A stretch of DNA of 64,000 nt from Lentisphaeria bacterium (GTDB lineage Bacteria; Verrucomicrobiota; Lentisphaeria; Victivallales; Victivallaceae): the NCBI GenBank assembly GCA_022009855.1, contig CP091727.1:868001-932000 (forward strand). The letters are read 5' to 3'. The notes under the pieces were generated by a model that searched no databases, was not told where the DNA came from, and saw only the letters and a list, made by a program, of their open reading frames with translations. Position 1 is the first letter of the stretch; the number at the start of each line of letters is the position of its first letter. The position numbers and the translations under genes are program-made. Below, piece after piece: positions 28,527 through 37,763 of the stretch.

Positions 28527-30348
28527 ATTTGTGCACTTCCAGGTTGTTCATGATATATTCGCGGCGCTTCGGGGTGTTGCTGCCCATGAAAAAACCGAGC
28601 AGTTCCGGTACGTTGCGCATGTTTTCGAGCGTGACCGGCTGGAGCTTGATCTCCTCGCCGATGAACTGACCGAACTCTTTCGGCGAAATCTCCCCAGCCC
28701 TTTGAACCGGGTGATCTCCGCTTTCTTCCCGAGCTTCGCCGCGGCGGAATCCCGCTCGGCCTCGCTGTAGCAGTAGATCGGCTTCTCCTTCGGCCTCTGC
28801 ACCCGGAAGAGCGGCGTCTCCAGCACGTAGAGGTGCCCGGAGAGCACCAGCTGTTCGAAAAAAGCAGAGGAAGTAGGTGATCAGCAGATTGCGGATGTGA
28901 AGCCCGTCGACATCCGCATCGGTCGCGATCACCACCTTGTCGTAGCGGAGATTCTCGATGTCGTCCTCGATGCCGAGCGCCTGCATCAGAAAGGTCAGCT
29001 CCTCGTTGCTGTAAATCTTGTCGAACTTCTCGCCGTAGCAGTTCATCGGCTTGCCGCGCAGCGCGAAGATCGCCTGGCAGTTCACGTCGCGGCAGACCTC
29101 GAGCGAACCCGCCGCGGAATCCCCTTCGGTGAGGAAGATCATCGTATCCCGCTTCTCCAGCTGCCGCGGCCACTTGTCGCCGATGTGGAACTTGCAGTCC
29201 TTGAGCTTGGGAATGCGCAGCCGGGTCTTCTGCTGGGTTTCGCGCCCCTTCTTCTTGACCTCCTGAATCTGGCGGTGCATCTGTTCGTTGCGGGCGACCT
29301 TGTCGAGCAGGACATCGGCGACTTCGCGGTTCTTGTGCAGGAAATCGACGACGGCGTCCCGCACCGCCGAGACGATGGGTCCGCGCACATCGGTGTTGCC
29401 GAGCTTGTTCTTGGTCTGCGACTCGAAGACCGGATCCTTGACCTTGATCGCGATCGCGCCGATCATGCCGTCGCGAATCTCGTCGGCCTTGTAGTTCTTG
29501 CCGGAGAATTCGTTGATTCCCTTGAGCACCCCCTCCTTGAATGCCGAGAGATGGGTGCCGCCGTCGTTGGTGTACTGCCCGTTGACGAAACTGAAACTGG
29601 TCTCGCCGTAGTTGTCACTGTGGGTGAGCGCGAATTCGATCGTTTTGGAGCGGTAGGCGATGATATTGTAGAGCCGCTCCTCGCCGGTCTCGGATTCGAG
29701 CAGATCCTGAAGTCCGTTGGCGGAGTAGTAGCGCTGGCCGTTGAAGTAGAGCGAAAGCCCGCTGTTGAGATAGGCGTACATCCAGAGCCGTTTCTCGATG
29801 TATTCGAGCTTGAATCCGTAGTTGGGAAAGAGCTGCGGATCGGGCACAAAGCGGACGAACGTACCGTTCTTCTCCGGCGAATCGCCGGTCTCCTCGCCGG
29901 TCAACACTCCGCGTTCGAAGCGCGCCTCGTGAAACCGTCCGTCGCGGATCGAGCGCACGAGAAAGAATTCCGAGAGGGCGTTGACCGCCTTCGTGCCGAC
30001 GCCGTTGAGGCCGATGGAGAATTTGAAGACATCGTCGTTATATTTGCCGCCGGTGTTCATCACCGAAACACATTCGACCACTCTGTCGAGCGGAATGCCG
30101 CGGCCGTAGTCCCGGATGGAGACACTGCGTTCCTCAATGGCCAGTTCGATTCTCCTGCCGTGGCCCATGATGAACTCGTCGATGCTGTTGTCGATGATCT
30201 CCTTGATGAGGATGTAGATGCCGTCGTCGGGGTGCGAACCATCGCCCATGCGCCCGATGTACATGCCGGGCCGGAGCCGAATGTGTTCCAGCGCCGAAAG
30301 GGTCTTGATCGCACTGCCGTCGTACTGTACGGTTGTTTCCTCAGCCAT
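28519..30348 (-). CDS. parE: DNA topoisomerase IV subunit B, two frameshifts
   Basis: ATPase subunit of the same enzyme. GHKL ATPase motifs are at the N-terminus (IIDNSIDEFIMG, DYGRGIPLD, GLNGVGTKAVNALS), and the TOPRIM domain has LTEGDSAAGS near residue 400 and ATDADVDGLHIRNLL near 475. Restored length 609 residues, normal for this branch. One T is extra (A6 at 28858-28863) and one G is missing (C4 at 28692-28695); the corrected segment reads FLCFFEQLVLSGHLYVLETP and RFKGLGEISPKEF. parE precedes parC and overlaps it. The pair resembles topoisomerase IV more than gyrase, but a GyrB/GyrA naming cannot be excluded. Confidence 0.9.
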   Translation of the reverse strand: MAEETTVQYDGSAIKTLSALEHIRLRPGMYIGRMGDGSHPDDGIYILIKEIIDNSIDEFIMGHGRRIELAIEERSVSIRDYGRGIPLDRVVECVSVMNTGGKYNDDVFKFSIGLNGVGTKAVNALSEFFLVRSIRDGRFHEARFERGVLTGEETGDSPEKNGTFVRFVPDPQLFPNYGFKLEYIEKRLWMYAYLNSGLSLYFNGQRYYSANGLQDLLESETGEERLYNIIAYRSKTIEFALTHSDNYGETSFSFVNGQYTNDGGTHLSAFKEGVLKGINEFSGKNYKADEIRDGMIGAIAIKVKDPVFESQTKNKLGNTDVRGPIVSAVRDAVVDFLHKNREVADVLLDKVARNEQMHRQIQEVKKKGRETQQKTRLRIPKLKDCKFHIGDKWPRQLEKRDTMIFLTEGDSAAGSLEVCRDVNCQAIFALRGKPMNCYGEKFDKIYSNEELTFLMQALGIEDDIENLRYDKVVIATDADVDGLHIRNLLITYFLCFFRTAGALRAPLRAGDAALPGAEAEGEADLLLQRGRAGFRRGEAREESGDHPVQRAGEISPKEFGQFIGEEIKLQPVTLENMRNVPELLGFFMGSNTPKRREYIMNNLEVHKYE

Positions 30349-30400
30349 ATTCCGTGAAAGGTCCCGCAGGAGTTGAATTCAAAACATATACGGAGAAGTA

Positions 30401-30429
30401 AATGTACCATTTTTTTTGAAAAAAATCAA
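30401..30429 (-). promoter_or_regulatory. Promoter for parE-parC
   Basis: Minus strand TTGATT (30429-30424), 17 bp, TACATT (30406-30401), about 50 bases before the ATG at 30348. Confidence 0.45.
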
Positions 30430-30459
30430 GGCAAAACCGGATTTTTACCGGGAAACGAT

Positions 30460-30488
30460 TTGCCAAGCGGGCCATTGCGGACTATATT
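30460..30488 (+). promoter_or_regulatory. Promoter for tRNA-Thr
   Basis: TTGCCA (30460-30465), 17 bp, TATATT (30483-30488); the tRNA begins 14 bases downstream. Confidence 0.7.
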
Positions 30489-30501
30489 AGTTTTGTCCGG
30501 T

Positions 30502-30578
30502 GCCGACTTAGCTCAGCTGGCTAGAGCGGTTGACTTGTAATCAGCAGGTCGTCGGTTCGATCCCGACAGTCGGCTCCA
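30502..30578 (+). tRNA. tRNA-Thr (anticodon TGT)
   Basis: A full cloverleaf can be drawn: acceptor GCCGACT with AGTCGGC, D arm with AGCTCAGCTGG, anticodon stem GTTGA/TCAGC around the loop CTTGTAA (anticodon TGT), T arm GTCGG-TTCGATC-CCGAC, discriminator T and an encoded CCA. Length is 77 bases. Confidence 0.95.
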
Positions 30579-30658
30579 CTTTTCCCCCTTCAAGTTCCCC
30601 GGAAAACGAAACGCGATGCATTCAGGGCGCAAATTGCCTCATCCGATACATCGTTTTT

Positions 30659-30734
30659 ATTTTCGTAAAAATAAAATAAAATTTACGAAAATTTTTCAAT
30701 CCTCTATTGACTTTTCCCATTTTTCCGATATACT
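30659..30734 (+). promoter_or_regulatory. Promoter and upstream inverted repeat of the lacI-type gene
   Basis: TTGACT (30707-30712), 16 bp, TATACT (30729-30734). Upstream, a perfect 11-bp inverted repeat ATTTTCGTAAA / TTTACGAAAAT (30659-30669 and 30682-30692) is separated by 12 AT-rich bases; it may be a regulator binding site or an AT-rich up-element. Confidence 0.65.
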
Positions 30735-30767
30735 TAAAGAAGAAACGAGGAAGGACGAAAGAGAGAA

Positions 30768-31781
30768 ATGCCGAGACGGACAAAAACCAACAACATCCGG
30801 CTGGTATCGGAACGGGCGGGCGTCTCCGTGGCAACGGTGTCGCGCGTCGTGAACAACCGGACAGATGTCAGCGAAGAACTGCGAAAGAAAATCCTGGCGG
30901 TCATCGAAGAGCTGAACTTTTCCCCGAACAAAGGCGCGAAACGGGTCTTCAACATCGGCGTGGTCCTCACGCAGGAAAAACCGCTGATGGATGAATATTT
31001 TTCGGAACTGATCACCGGGATGTCCGCATTCGCCGGAACAGAAAGCGCCGATCTCTCGATCATTATGAACAGCGGAAGCCGGAAGCGGAGCCTGCTGAAA
31101 CAGATTCGCGAACGCCGCTGCGACGGGGTCTGCCTCTTCGCCGGAGACATGCCTCAGATTGCAGAGCTGGAAAAAGCACAGATTCCCGTGATGATGCTGA
31201 ACTATCCGTACCGGTCAGACAAAATCGGGTTTGTCAACAACGAATCCTACGGCGGAGAAACCGACGCCCTGGAACATCTGATCGAACTCGGACATCGCAG
31301 AATCGCCTTTCTCGCCATGGATATGGTCGCGGATGAAAACCACCAGCACCGCTTCAAAGCCTACAACGACGCTTTGAAGCGCCACGGCATCGAAAAGGAT
31401 GAAAAACTGATCATCGATCACATTCCGACTCTGCACGGCCAGGAAGCGGGATACCTTCAGACCATGCAGCTTTTCCGTCAGGCGTCGGATGTTACCGCCG
31501 TCGTGGTTTCAAACGACACCATGGCGCAGGGAACGTACAAAGCCTGCTGGGAAACCGGCCGGAAGATCCCGGATGACATCTCCGTCGTCGGATTCGACGA
31601 TCTCTCCGCCTCCGCCTATCTGAATCCACCGCTGACCACCGTGGCGCAACCTCTCTACGAGATCGGCTACAAAGCGGCGAATTACCTGTATTTGTATTTG
31701 TCCGGCACGCTCGCCGAACTCCCGGGCGAGACGCTGAGCACCAAACTTGTCATTCGCAATTCAACCGCCAGGCTCCAATAA
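30768..31781 (+). CDS. LacI-family transcriptional regulator
   Basis: DNA-binding sugar-responsive regulator, 337 residues. The N-terminal helix-turn-helix is RLVSERAGVSVATVSRVVNN (residues 11-30), followed by a short hinge and a periplasmic-binding-protein-like sensor domain (LGHRRIAFLAMD, VVSNDTMAQGTYKACWETG, DDISVVGFDDLSASAYLNPPLTTV in part). The hinge lacks the usual long LacI spacer (FSPNKGAKRVFNIGVV), a common variant. It is 23 bases upstream of a pseudopilin gene and a secreted glycoside hydrolase in the same direction, so it probably controls them. The frame is intact. Confidence 0.93.
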   Translation: MPRRTKTNNIRLVSERAGVSVATVSRVVNNRTDVSEELRKKILAVIEELNFSPNKGAKRVFNIGVVLTQEKPLMDEYFSELITGMSAFAGTESADLSIIMNSGSRKRSLLKQIRERRCDGVCLFAGDMPQIAELEKAQIPVMMLNYPYRSDKIGFVNNESYGGETDALEHLIELGHRRIAFLAMDMVADENHQHRFKAYNDALKRHGIEKDEKLIIDHIPTLHGQEAGYLQTMQLFRQASDVTAVVVSNDTMAQGTYKACWETGRKIPDDISVVGFDDLSASAYLNPPLTTVAQPLYEIGYKAANYLYLYLSGTLAELPGETLSTKLVIRNSTARLQ

Positions 31782-31804
31782 ACAACCACTTCGAGGAAAA
31801 TGTC

Positions 31805-32571
31805 ATGAAACGGATGCGTAAAACGGGTGAAATCACGCTGCAACCCACCGCAGGAAATCCATTCCGGAAATTCTTCACGCTGATAGAACTCCTTATTGTA
31901 ATTGCGATCATCGCGATTCTGGCCGGAATGCTTCTTCCGGCGCTGGCGAAGGCCCGCCAGAAGGCGCAGCTGGTGAACTGCGTCGCGAACCTCAAACAGC
32001 AGGGGCAGCTGCTCACCTTCTACATCAACGACAACGCCGACATGATCGTCCCCTCCAAAACGGCGGGACTGGGAGGAGCCTCTACAAGCTCCTGGCAGGC
32101 GAATTACGCCTGGCTCCTGGGGAACCTCTATGCGAAACAGACCGGTCAGAATCATACGATTTTCGGCTGCCCGGCCCTCAACGATGAGCAATTCATCTAT
32201 CCGCTGTGGTGGTATCAGAAAGGCTACTCCTTGAATACCAACCTGTTTACCGATGAAAACGGCGAACGGTTCGGACTGGCCAAAGTAATCGACCCGAGCG
32301 GCGGAATCCCCCATTCGGTTCCGCGAAAAATTGTAGAAATTCCCAGCCCGAGCAACGTCATCGCCATTACGGAAATCGATCCGAACGGATGGTTTTATTA
32401 CAACAACGGCAGTGTACAGAAAGTCATTTTCACTCACGGCGGCCCGGGAACGTCCTCTTTCTCGACGGACACGCAATGACCCTGCCGTATCCGGTTTTTA
32501 AATGGGCGCTCTGTTCCGACGGCACAAAGGAGCGCCCCGTCTACTACAAATACCGCGGCGGTATGAAGTAA
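31805..32571 (+). CDS. Prepilin-type N-terminal cleavage/methylation protein (pseudopilin), one frameshift
   Basis: Secreted or surface protein with a type II pseudopilin leader. Residues 20-50 hold the RKFFTLIELLIVIAIIAILAG signature (given to 20 letters: KFFTLIELLIVIAIIAILAG), cleaved before Phe and followed by MLLPALAKARQKA. The globular part has the Lentisphaerae-type ending VLFLDGHAMTLPYP (the H-x-DG-like box of this family). Restored length 255 residues; one G is missing in GGG at 32446-32448, after which FTHGGPGNVLFLDGH is recovered. Hundreds of such genes occur in Lentisphaeria genomes next to glycoside hydrolases; here it lies between a LacI regulator and one. Its exact function is unknown. 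Confidence 0.88.
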
Positions 32572-32593
32572 TAAAACCAAAAGGATTCACACC

Positions 32594-35500
32594 ATGAAGC
32601 GACAGAAGATTCTGCTTTTCCTGCTCCTTGCGGCAGGAATACTCCTTCCGGCGGAAAGCGCTCTGCTGACCGACAACCACCGCCCGAACTGGGTCTCCAA
32701 CTGCATTCCGAACAGCCAGAAGCGGATCCAGACCGGTGCGACCCTCGAATGGGTCACCGACGGTCCCTTTGCCTGCGATCCGGAAATCATCAAGACCGGA
32801 AGCCGGCCCGACGGAACCAACCGTGCGCTTCTTGACGCCCGGCGAGGCCCGGAGGGGGATTGTCAGGCATTCGGCGTATGGGGCGGCACCAAAGGTCTGT
32901 GGGCATCGTTCATCATCGACCTCAAAGGGCTCTATCTGATCGAATCCGCAACCGTCTGGGCGATTCAGAAAGACGCCGTCGGCACCGGAAGTTTCGAGAT
33001 TCTGCTCTCCAACGACAAAAAGCAGTTCGTCAGCGCCGGCACCTGTATGATCAGCGACAAATTGCGCACTCCGGACGGGCGCGGCGCGGAGTCGGTATTC
33101 CGTCTGGAAAAACCCGCGGCCGCGAGGTACGTCCAGTTCCGAATTCGGAAACGCCCCGGCGCCAAGCAGCAGATTCTCAGCGAAGTCGCCGTCTACGGGG
33201 AAAAGGTCAGCGAAGAGAAAGCCCGCCTGCTCAGCCCGGAAAATCAGCGTCCGGAAGTCCGTTTTGAACTGAAAGGCATTCAGGAAGCCGGCGTCATCAT
33301 CGACTGGAGCAGCTTTGCGGAAAATGTGAGCGACGTCCAGGCGTGGAAACTCTACGTCTCCGACAAGCCGGTGGCGCGGGTGGACGCCCCCGGCGTCAGA
33401 CTTCTGGAAAAATTTCCCCGCCGCACCACCCGCAAGCTATTCTACCCTCTGGAACCGGAGAAAGTCTACTATTTCGGCGTCAACGCCGTCTACAACGAGG
33501 GAGAAAATCCCGGAATCGTCATGCGGAAATACGTGGCCCCGAAACCCTTCGCCTATGATACCTTCGGCGACATGCTCGCCATTAACTACTATTACGGCGG
33601 CGACGGAGAAGCGGTCCGCGCCCCGCACCGCCATCAGAAGGCGTGGGATCACGCGGCAATCGAACTGCTCGGCACGACGCCGGTCCGGCAGGTTCGCTGG
33701 TGGCGGCTTCACAAGCACGTTGCAGATCTTCTCTACGACCGCGGAATCGGCATGCTTTCCGAAAGCGTGATTCCGGAGATCGCCGCGAAAATCGGCGTGC
33801 TGGCCCTGGGATGCGGCAACGAACCCGAACTCTCCGGACGCCCCCCCGAACAGGCGACGGAGCGCATCCGCAAGGCATATCAGGCCGGGAAGGCCAAAAA
33901 TCCGAAGATCGCCGTCGCCGCCCCGGCCGTCAACATCAGCAAAGAGGCGCTCCAGTATCTGGATCAGATGTATCAGCATGGGTTGAAAGAGTATATCGAT
34001 GTTCTCGATCTGCACACCTACGGCGGCAGCCCGCGGAACAATCCGGCGCTGCCGGGCTATCCGCAGGGAGCGCCGGAATTTCTGTTTGACGCGATGAAGA
34101 AGGTCAACGCCATGCTCCGGAAATACGGCGATGAAAACAAGCCCAAAATTTCCACGGAATTCGGCTATTCAGATGGGCAGATCGCCAATCCGCTGGGCTT
34201 TCCGATCTCCCGCGAACAGATTGCCCAGTTCCTGACCCGCGGGCTCATCATTCACAACGTTCTCGGATTCAAGCGGGTCTTTCTCTACTCCTTCTGGGAT
34301 GCGGGAACCAATCCGAATGACACCGAACATCATTTCGGCATGGTGGACTACTATCTGCAGAAGAAGCCCTCCTTCTACGCCTTCTGCACCCTCGGGGAAC
34401 AGCTCGGCAGCTCCCGGCTCCACTCCCGCATGAAAGGCACCGATGAAAGACTCGTCTACGGCTATAACTACCAGGACGCCAAGACCGGTGCCTTCACCGC
34501 GGTCATCTGGGACGGGCGCGGCGACCGCAGCGGGCTCTTCCGCACGACCCAGCCGGGCAAAGTGGAAGTCACGCAGCTCTACGGGAAACGTTCCGCCATC
34601 CAGACGAGACCGGACGGCACCTTCCGGACGCTGTACGGCCCATCCGTCATCTACATCAAAGCACCGGGGCCGGTGGAACTTCTGAGCAGCGTCAACGTCG
34701 AAACCAAAGACGAGAAGAAAAGCGGAATCCGCGTCGTTCCGGAGAAAAAGCTCTTCGAAATCCGTTCCGGAGAGAAGAACGCGACAGTCCGTTTTTCGTT
34801 GCAGAACTCCTCCGAAGAAGAGTACCGCGTTCTCTGCGTTCTGGAAAACGGAACCGGCGAAAAAATTCAGGAGAAACAGCTCGTTCTTCCGGCGGGGAAA
34901 ACGGAAACCGTCTCATTTTCCCCGCCGCCGACCGAACGGATTCTGGACCGCTATCGCTTCCGGGTCTCCTACGAAGGGCGCTACGCCTCGCATTCCGCGG
35001 AAGAGATCATCTATGTCCGGACCCACGGCCGGAACAACGGGAAAATCAACGTCGCCACAAAACGCATGGACGGGTACGACAAGGAGGTCGTCGTCCTCTC
35101 CGATGACCGGTTGGAGGTCACCGTTGATCCGGCGCGCGGCGGCAGAATTCTGGAGATTCTGGACAAGACCGCCGGCGGCAATCAGGTTCATATCGACTAC
35201 GATCATCTCGCCGGGCTGGACCGGGTCAACTTCTATTATACGCTCTGGGATCGTGTCCGTGCTCCGGAAAAATACGCCATTCCCCCAACACCCCCTTTGA
35301 AGCGGAACTTCTTCCGGACGGCGTGCGCATGACGGCGGTCTCCCCTGCCGGGATGAAGCTTGTCAAACAGCTCACACTCGACGGCCGCGGCTCTTTGAAA
35401 CTGGATGTCACGATGACCAACGGCGGGAAAGAACCGGTCGCGTGTTCCTGGTATTTTCATCCGGAATACACGGTAGGCGGCAGCGGCGATCACGGCACCG

Positions 35501-35787
35501 ATGTCCTCCACTTTCCGGTCGGCGGGAAAGTCCTCACCATGAACTTCTGGAATGGACTCGGCAATAAAACGATACAGGCTTTTTCCGACGGCTGGTGGCA
35601 AGTGGACGATACCATCCGAAAAGTTCGTCTGAAACAGACATTCGACCTGAAAAAATTCCGCACTCCGCGTCTCTGGTTCGGCCTTGGCTGTTACAATCTG
35701 GAAATGGAGAGCCCTGGGAATCTGACCCTCAAGCCGGGGGAATCCTGGCATGGAACATTGACTTGGACCCTCTCGCATCTTCCGTAA
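32594..35787 (+). CDS. Large secreted clan GH-A glycoside hydrolase-like protein, one frameshift
   Basis: Signal peptide (MKRQKILLFLLLAAGILLPA) then a galactose-binding-like (F5/8 type C) domain at about 40-210, a TIM barrel from about 300 to 640, and C-terminal beta-sandwich domains to residue 1064. The barrel carries GCGNEPEL (putative acid/base Glu near 410) and STEFGYSDG (putative nucleophile Glu near 522), the clan GH-A pattern; GH39 is the closest family I can name, with modest certainty. One C is missing in C5 at 35291-35295; restored, the chain continues FEAELLPDGVRMTAVSP. It is last in the LacI-pseudopilin set and probably degrades a polysaccharide outside the cytoplasm. Confidence 0.8.
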
Positions 35788-35830
35788 GTCTGCCCCCTCA
35801 TCTCTCTGCCGCGACGAAACGGGGAGACGT

Positions 35831-36080
35831 GGGAGCTGGAGGGCCGGGCGCCCTCCTGACCTCCCCGCCCGCGAGAAGGCAGAAGTCGGTTGATACAAAT
35901 CCGCACGCGGCCCTATCGGGCCTTACTTGTCGGGCTTCGCCCGCCAACTCCTCAATCGCCGGAGGGGCTGCGCTCGACTCCGTTCGACTGCGTCGCAATC
36001 GCTCCTTGCTGCTTTGCGAAACGCAAAGCAGTTCTCTCACATGCGCTCGCGGCGCTTACCGCGCTTGTACCCGTGAGAAG
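35831..36080. repeat. Palindrome-rich 250-bp repeat, copy A
   Basis: Near-identical (about 97 percent by eye) to 37430-37681 in the same orientation. It contains several self-pairing stretches: GGAGGGC/GCCCTCC, GGCCC/GGGCC, CGGGCTTCGCCCG, CTTTGCG-AAA-CGCAAAG. It lies just after the secreted glycoside hydrolase and holds no supportable gene. Confidence 0.9.
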
Positions 36081-36370
36081 GCCGGGTGATGTGGAAATTC
36101 CCCTCGCGGCGATTATCGCGCTGGGGCCCGTGAGAAGGCAAAGTCGTTGCGGAAACTCCTCTCGCGACGCTTACCACGCTTGGGCCCGTGAGAAGGCCGG
36201 GGTGATGTGGAAATTCCTCTCGTGGCGCTGACCGCGCTTGGGCCCGCAAGAACGCAAAGTCGCTGCGGAAATTCCGCTCGCGGCGATTAAGTTCCCGGGC
36301 GCGGTCAAAGCCGTAGAGATATGTGTCGTAACAAAGACCATGTTTAAAGCTCGGGCACGGTCAAAGGCGA
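36050..36370. repeat. Degenerate tandem array, unit about 57 bp
   Basis: Units share CGGCG-n-TTAcCGCGCTTGgGCCCGTGAGAAGGC-like cores; the box CCGTGAGAAG recurs at 36071, 36128 and 36186, then CCGCAAGAAC at 36244, and CGGGCnCGGTCAAAG at 36296 and 36352, a period of 56-58 bp. Units decay with distance from copy A. No spacer-like unique segments are present. Confidence 0.8.
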
Positions 36371-36394
36371 CTGATGTACGAATTTTTCCGGGCC

Positions 36395-37060
36395 TTATTT
36401 CTTTCTGACTTTCCTTTCCACAAGGGCATATATGGAGATAATCAGCAACCATCCGGCCAAGGAAACAACTCCCTTAAACAAATATGTCCAAATGATAACT
36501 CGCCGTTTTATCCCGGAAAAGACGAGCAGAATTTCAGCATCACTCCCGGGTTCAGGCAATTCAATTCCACTGATCGCGAACTTTATGTGATTGTAATCAA
36601 CATGAAGTTTTACTGGAGGGAAGGCAAGGCATTGGTAACCTGAACGTCGAAACCTCTCAGCACTCTTTTCCGAATCGGAATAACTGTAACGATACCTTTT
36701 CATTTCTCCATGATTCTCTCGAATCACTTCCAGACGAATGCTTTGAACAGTTTGCTTGTTCAACACCGAATCTTTGATATACAGATATATTCTTCCGCCA
36801 CCAGTCAGAAAAGTGGCTATCTCCGGCGTGAAATAGATATTTTTTTCATACTGATATTGACCAGAACTAACCTCTTTGAAATCAATATATTGCTTTTCAA
36901 AATCATCAGCATGCCTTCTTTGCAGATAGCATTCAAATGTAAGAGAAAAATAAAACAGAGCCGGAAGCAACAATAAAAAAGAAAAGAATCGAAATAAATG
37001 CCTCTGCCAATCTGCTCTTAATCCATGGCGAGTTGTCGTTTTCGTTGTGTCCGAAGCCAT
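36395..37060 (-). CDS. AT-rich membrane protein of unknown function
   Basis: I do not recognise this 221-residue protein. It has one membrane segment near residues 22-42 (LFRFFSFLLLLPALFYFSLTF in part) and another near the C-terminus (GVVSLAGWLLIISIYALVE), with a soluble, probably extracytoplasmic, beta-rich middle and a basic RKVRKK end. Base composition is much more AT-rich than the surrounding genes and codon use differs accordingly, which suggests horizontal gain. It has its own consensus promoter (37178-37206) and is bracketed by two copies of a 250-bp repeat. ATG 37060 follows ACGGA. The frame is intact. Confidence 0.72.
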   Translation of the reverse strand: MASDTTKTTTRHGLRADWQRHLFRFFSFLLLLPALFYFSLTFECYLQRRHADDFEKQYIDFKEVSSGQYQYEKNIYFTPEIATFLTGGGRIYLYIKDSVLNKQTVQSIRLEVIRENHGEMKRYRYSYSDSEKSAERFRRSGYQCLAFPPVKLHVDYNHIKFAISGIELPEPGSDAEILLVFSGIKRRVIIWTYLFKGVVSLAGWLLIISIYALVERKVRKK

Positions 37061-37177
37061 TCCGTGTCCCCGTTTTAAAGTCGTGGTCTGTCGTTTCCCT
37101 CGCGTGAAACGATCCTTGCGAAAGGGGGAAGCGTCATCGCTTCCGCAATTGACACCTGCTTATCGTTTTCTGGAATA

Positions 37178-37206
37178 AGTATACCTTCTTTTTTCCTCTT
37201 TTTCAA
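37178..37206 (-). promoter_or_regulatory. Promoter for the AT-rich membrane protein gene
   Basis: Minus strand TTGAAA (37206-37201), 17 bp, TATACT (37183-37178). The leader of about 110 bases contains a hairpin GGAAGCG-TCAT-CGCTTCC near 37125-37145. Confidence 0.65.
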
Positions 37207-37243
37207 GTCGATGGTAAGTAAATATGAGCAATACAGTTCCATC

Positions 37244-37430
37244 TCCTGTAGGAGGAAGACGACAAGCGAACTTTCGAGAGAAAATATTACTTGGGGGGGC
37301 AGGAGGAGTGAATGCCCTCCAGATCTCTTCGGATGGGGAAACAGTACCGGGGCGGAATTTTTCGACTTCTGCGGGACGCGGGCGGGGCAGAGGTGGATAT
37401 TCGAACTTCCGAGAGAAAATGATCGTCGGG
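37244..37430. repeat. Diverged partial repeat leading into copy B
   Basis: GCGAACTTTCGAGAGAAAATATT (first 20: GCGAACTTTCGAGAGAAAAT) near 37265 and TCGAACTTCCGAGAGAAAAT near 37401 each precede a GGGGGnGCnGGAGG...CCCTCCAGA segment, so the head of copy B is itself imperfectly duplicated. I see no gene in 37207-37763. Confidence 0.6.
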
Positions 37431-37681
37431 GGAGCTGGAGGGCCGGGCGCCCTCCAGACCTCCCCGCCCGCGAGAAGGCAGAAGTCGGTTGATATGAATC
37501 CGCACGCGGCCCTATCGGGCCTTACTTGTCGGGCTTCGCCCGCCAACTCCTCAATCGCCGGAGGGGCTGCGCTCGACTCCGTTCGACTGCGTCGCAATCG
37601 CTCCTTGCTGCTTTGCGAAACGCAAAGCAGTTCTCTCTCACATGCGCTCGCGGCGCTCTCCGCGCTTGTGCCCGTGAGAAG
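37430..37681. repeat. Palindrome-rich 250-bp repeat, copy B
   Basis: Direct-repeat partner of 35831-36080, differing by a handful of substitutions and a two-base insertion. It is followed by about 75 bases in which TTCTCTCACATGCGCTCGCGG recurs (first 20 letters repeated at about 37630 and 37710). Confidence 0.9.
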
Positions 37682-37763
37682 ACAAGAGTTTTGTTGCAAT
37701 GCCAAGCAGTTCTCTCACATGCGCTCGCGGCGCTCTCCGCGCTTGACAAGGCCCGGTATGATA

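Noticed and set aside
25778..30348. Calling the type IIA topoisomerase pair DNA gyrase
   Set aside because: The A subunit lacks the gyrase propeller with its GyrA box, and both subunits resemble the Bacteroidetes-type topoisomerase IV; the naming stays open but parE/parC fits better.
36050..36370. Regularly spaced repeats resembling a CRISPR array
   Set aside because: The intervals are themselves repeated and not unique spacers, the repeat core is degenerate, and no cas gene is present.
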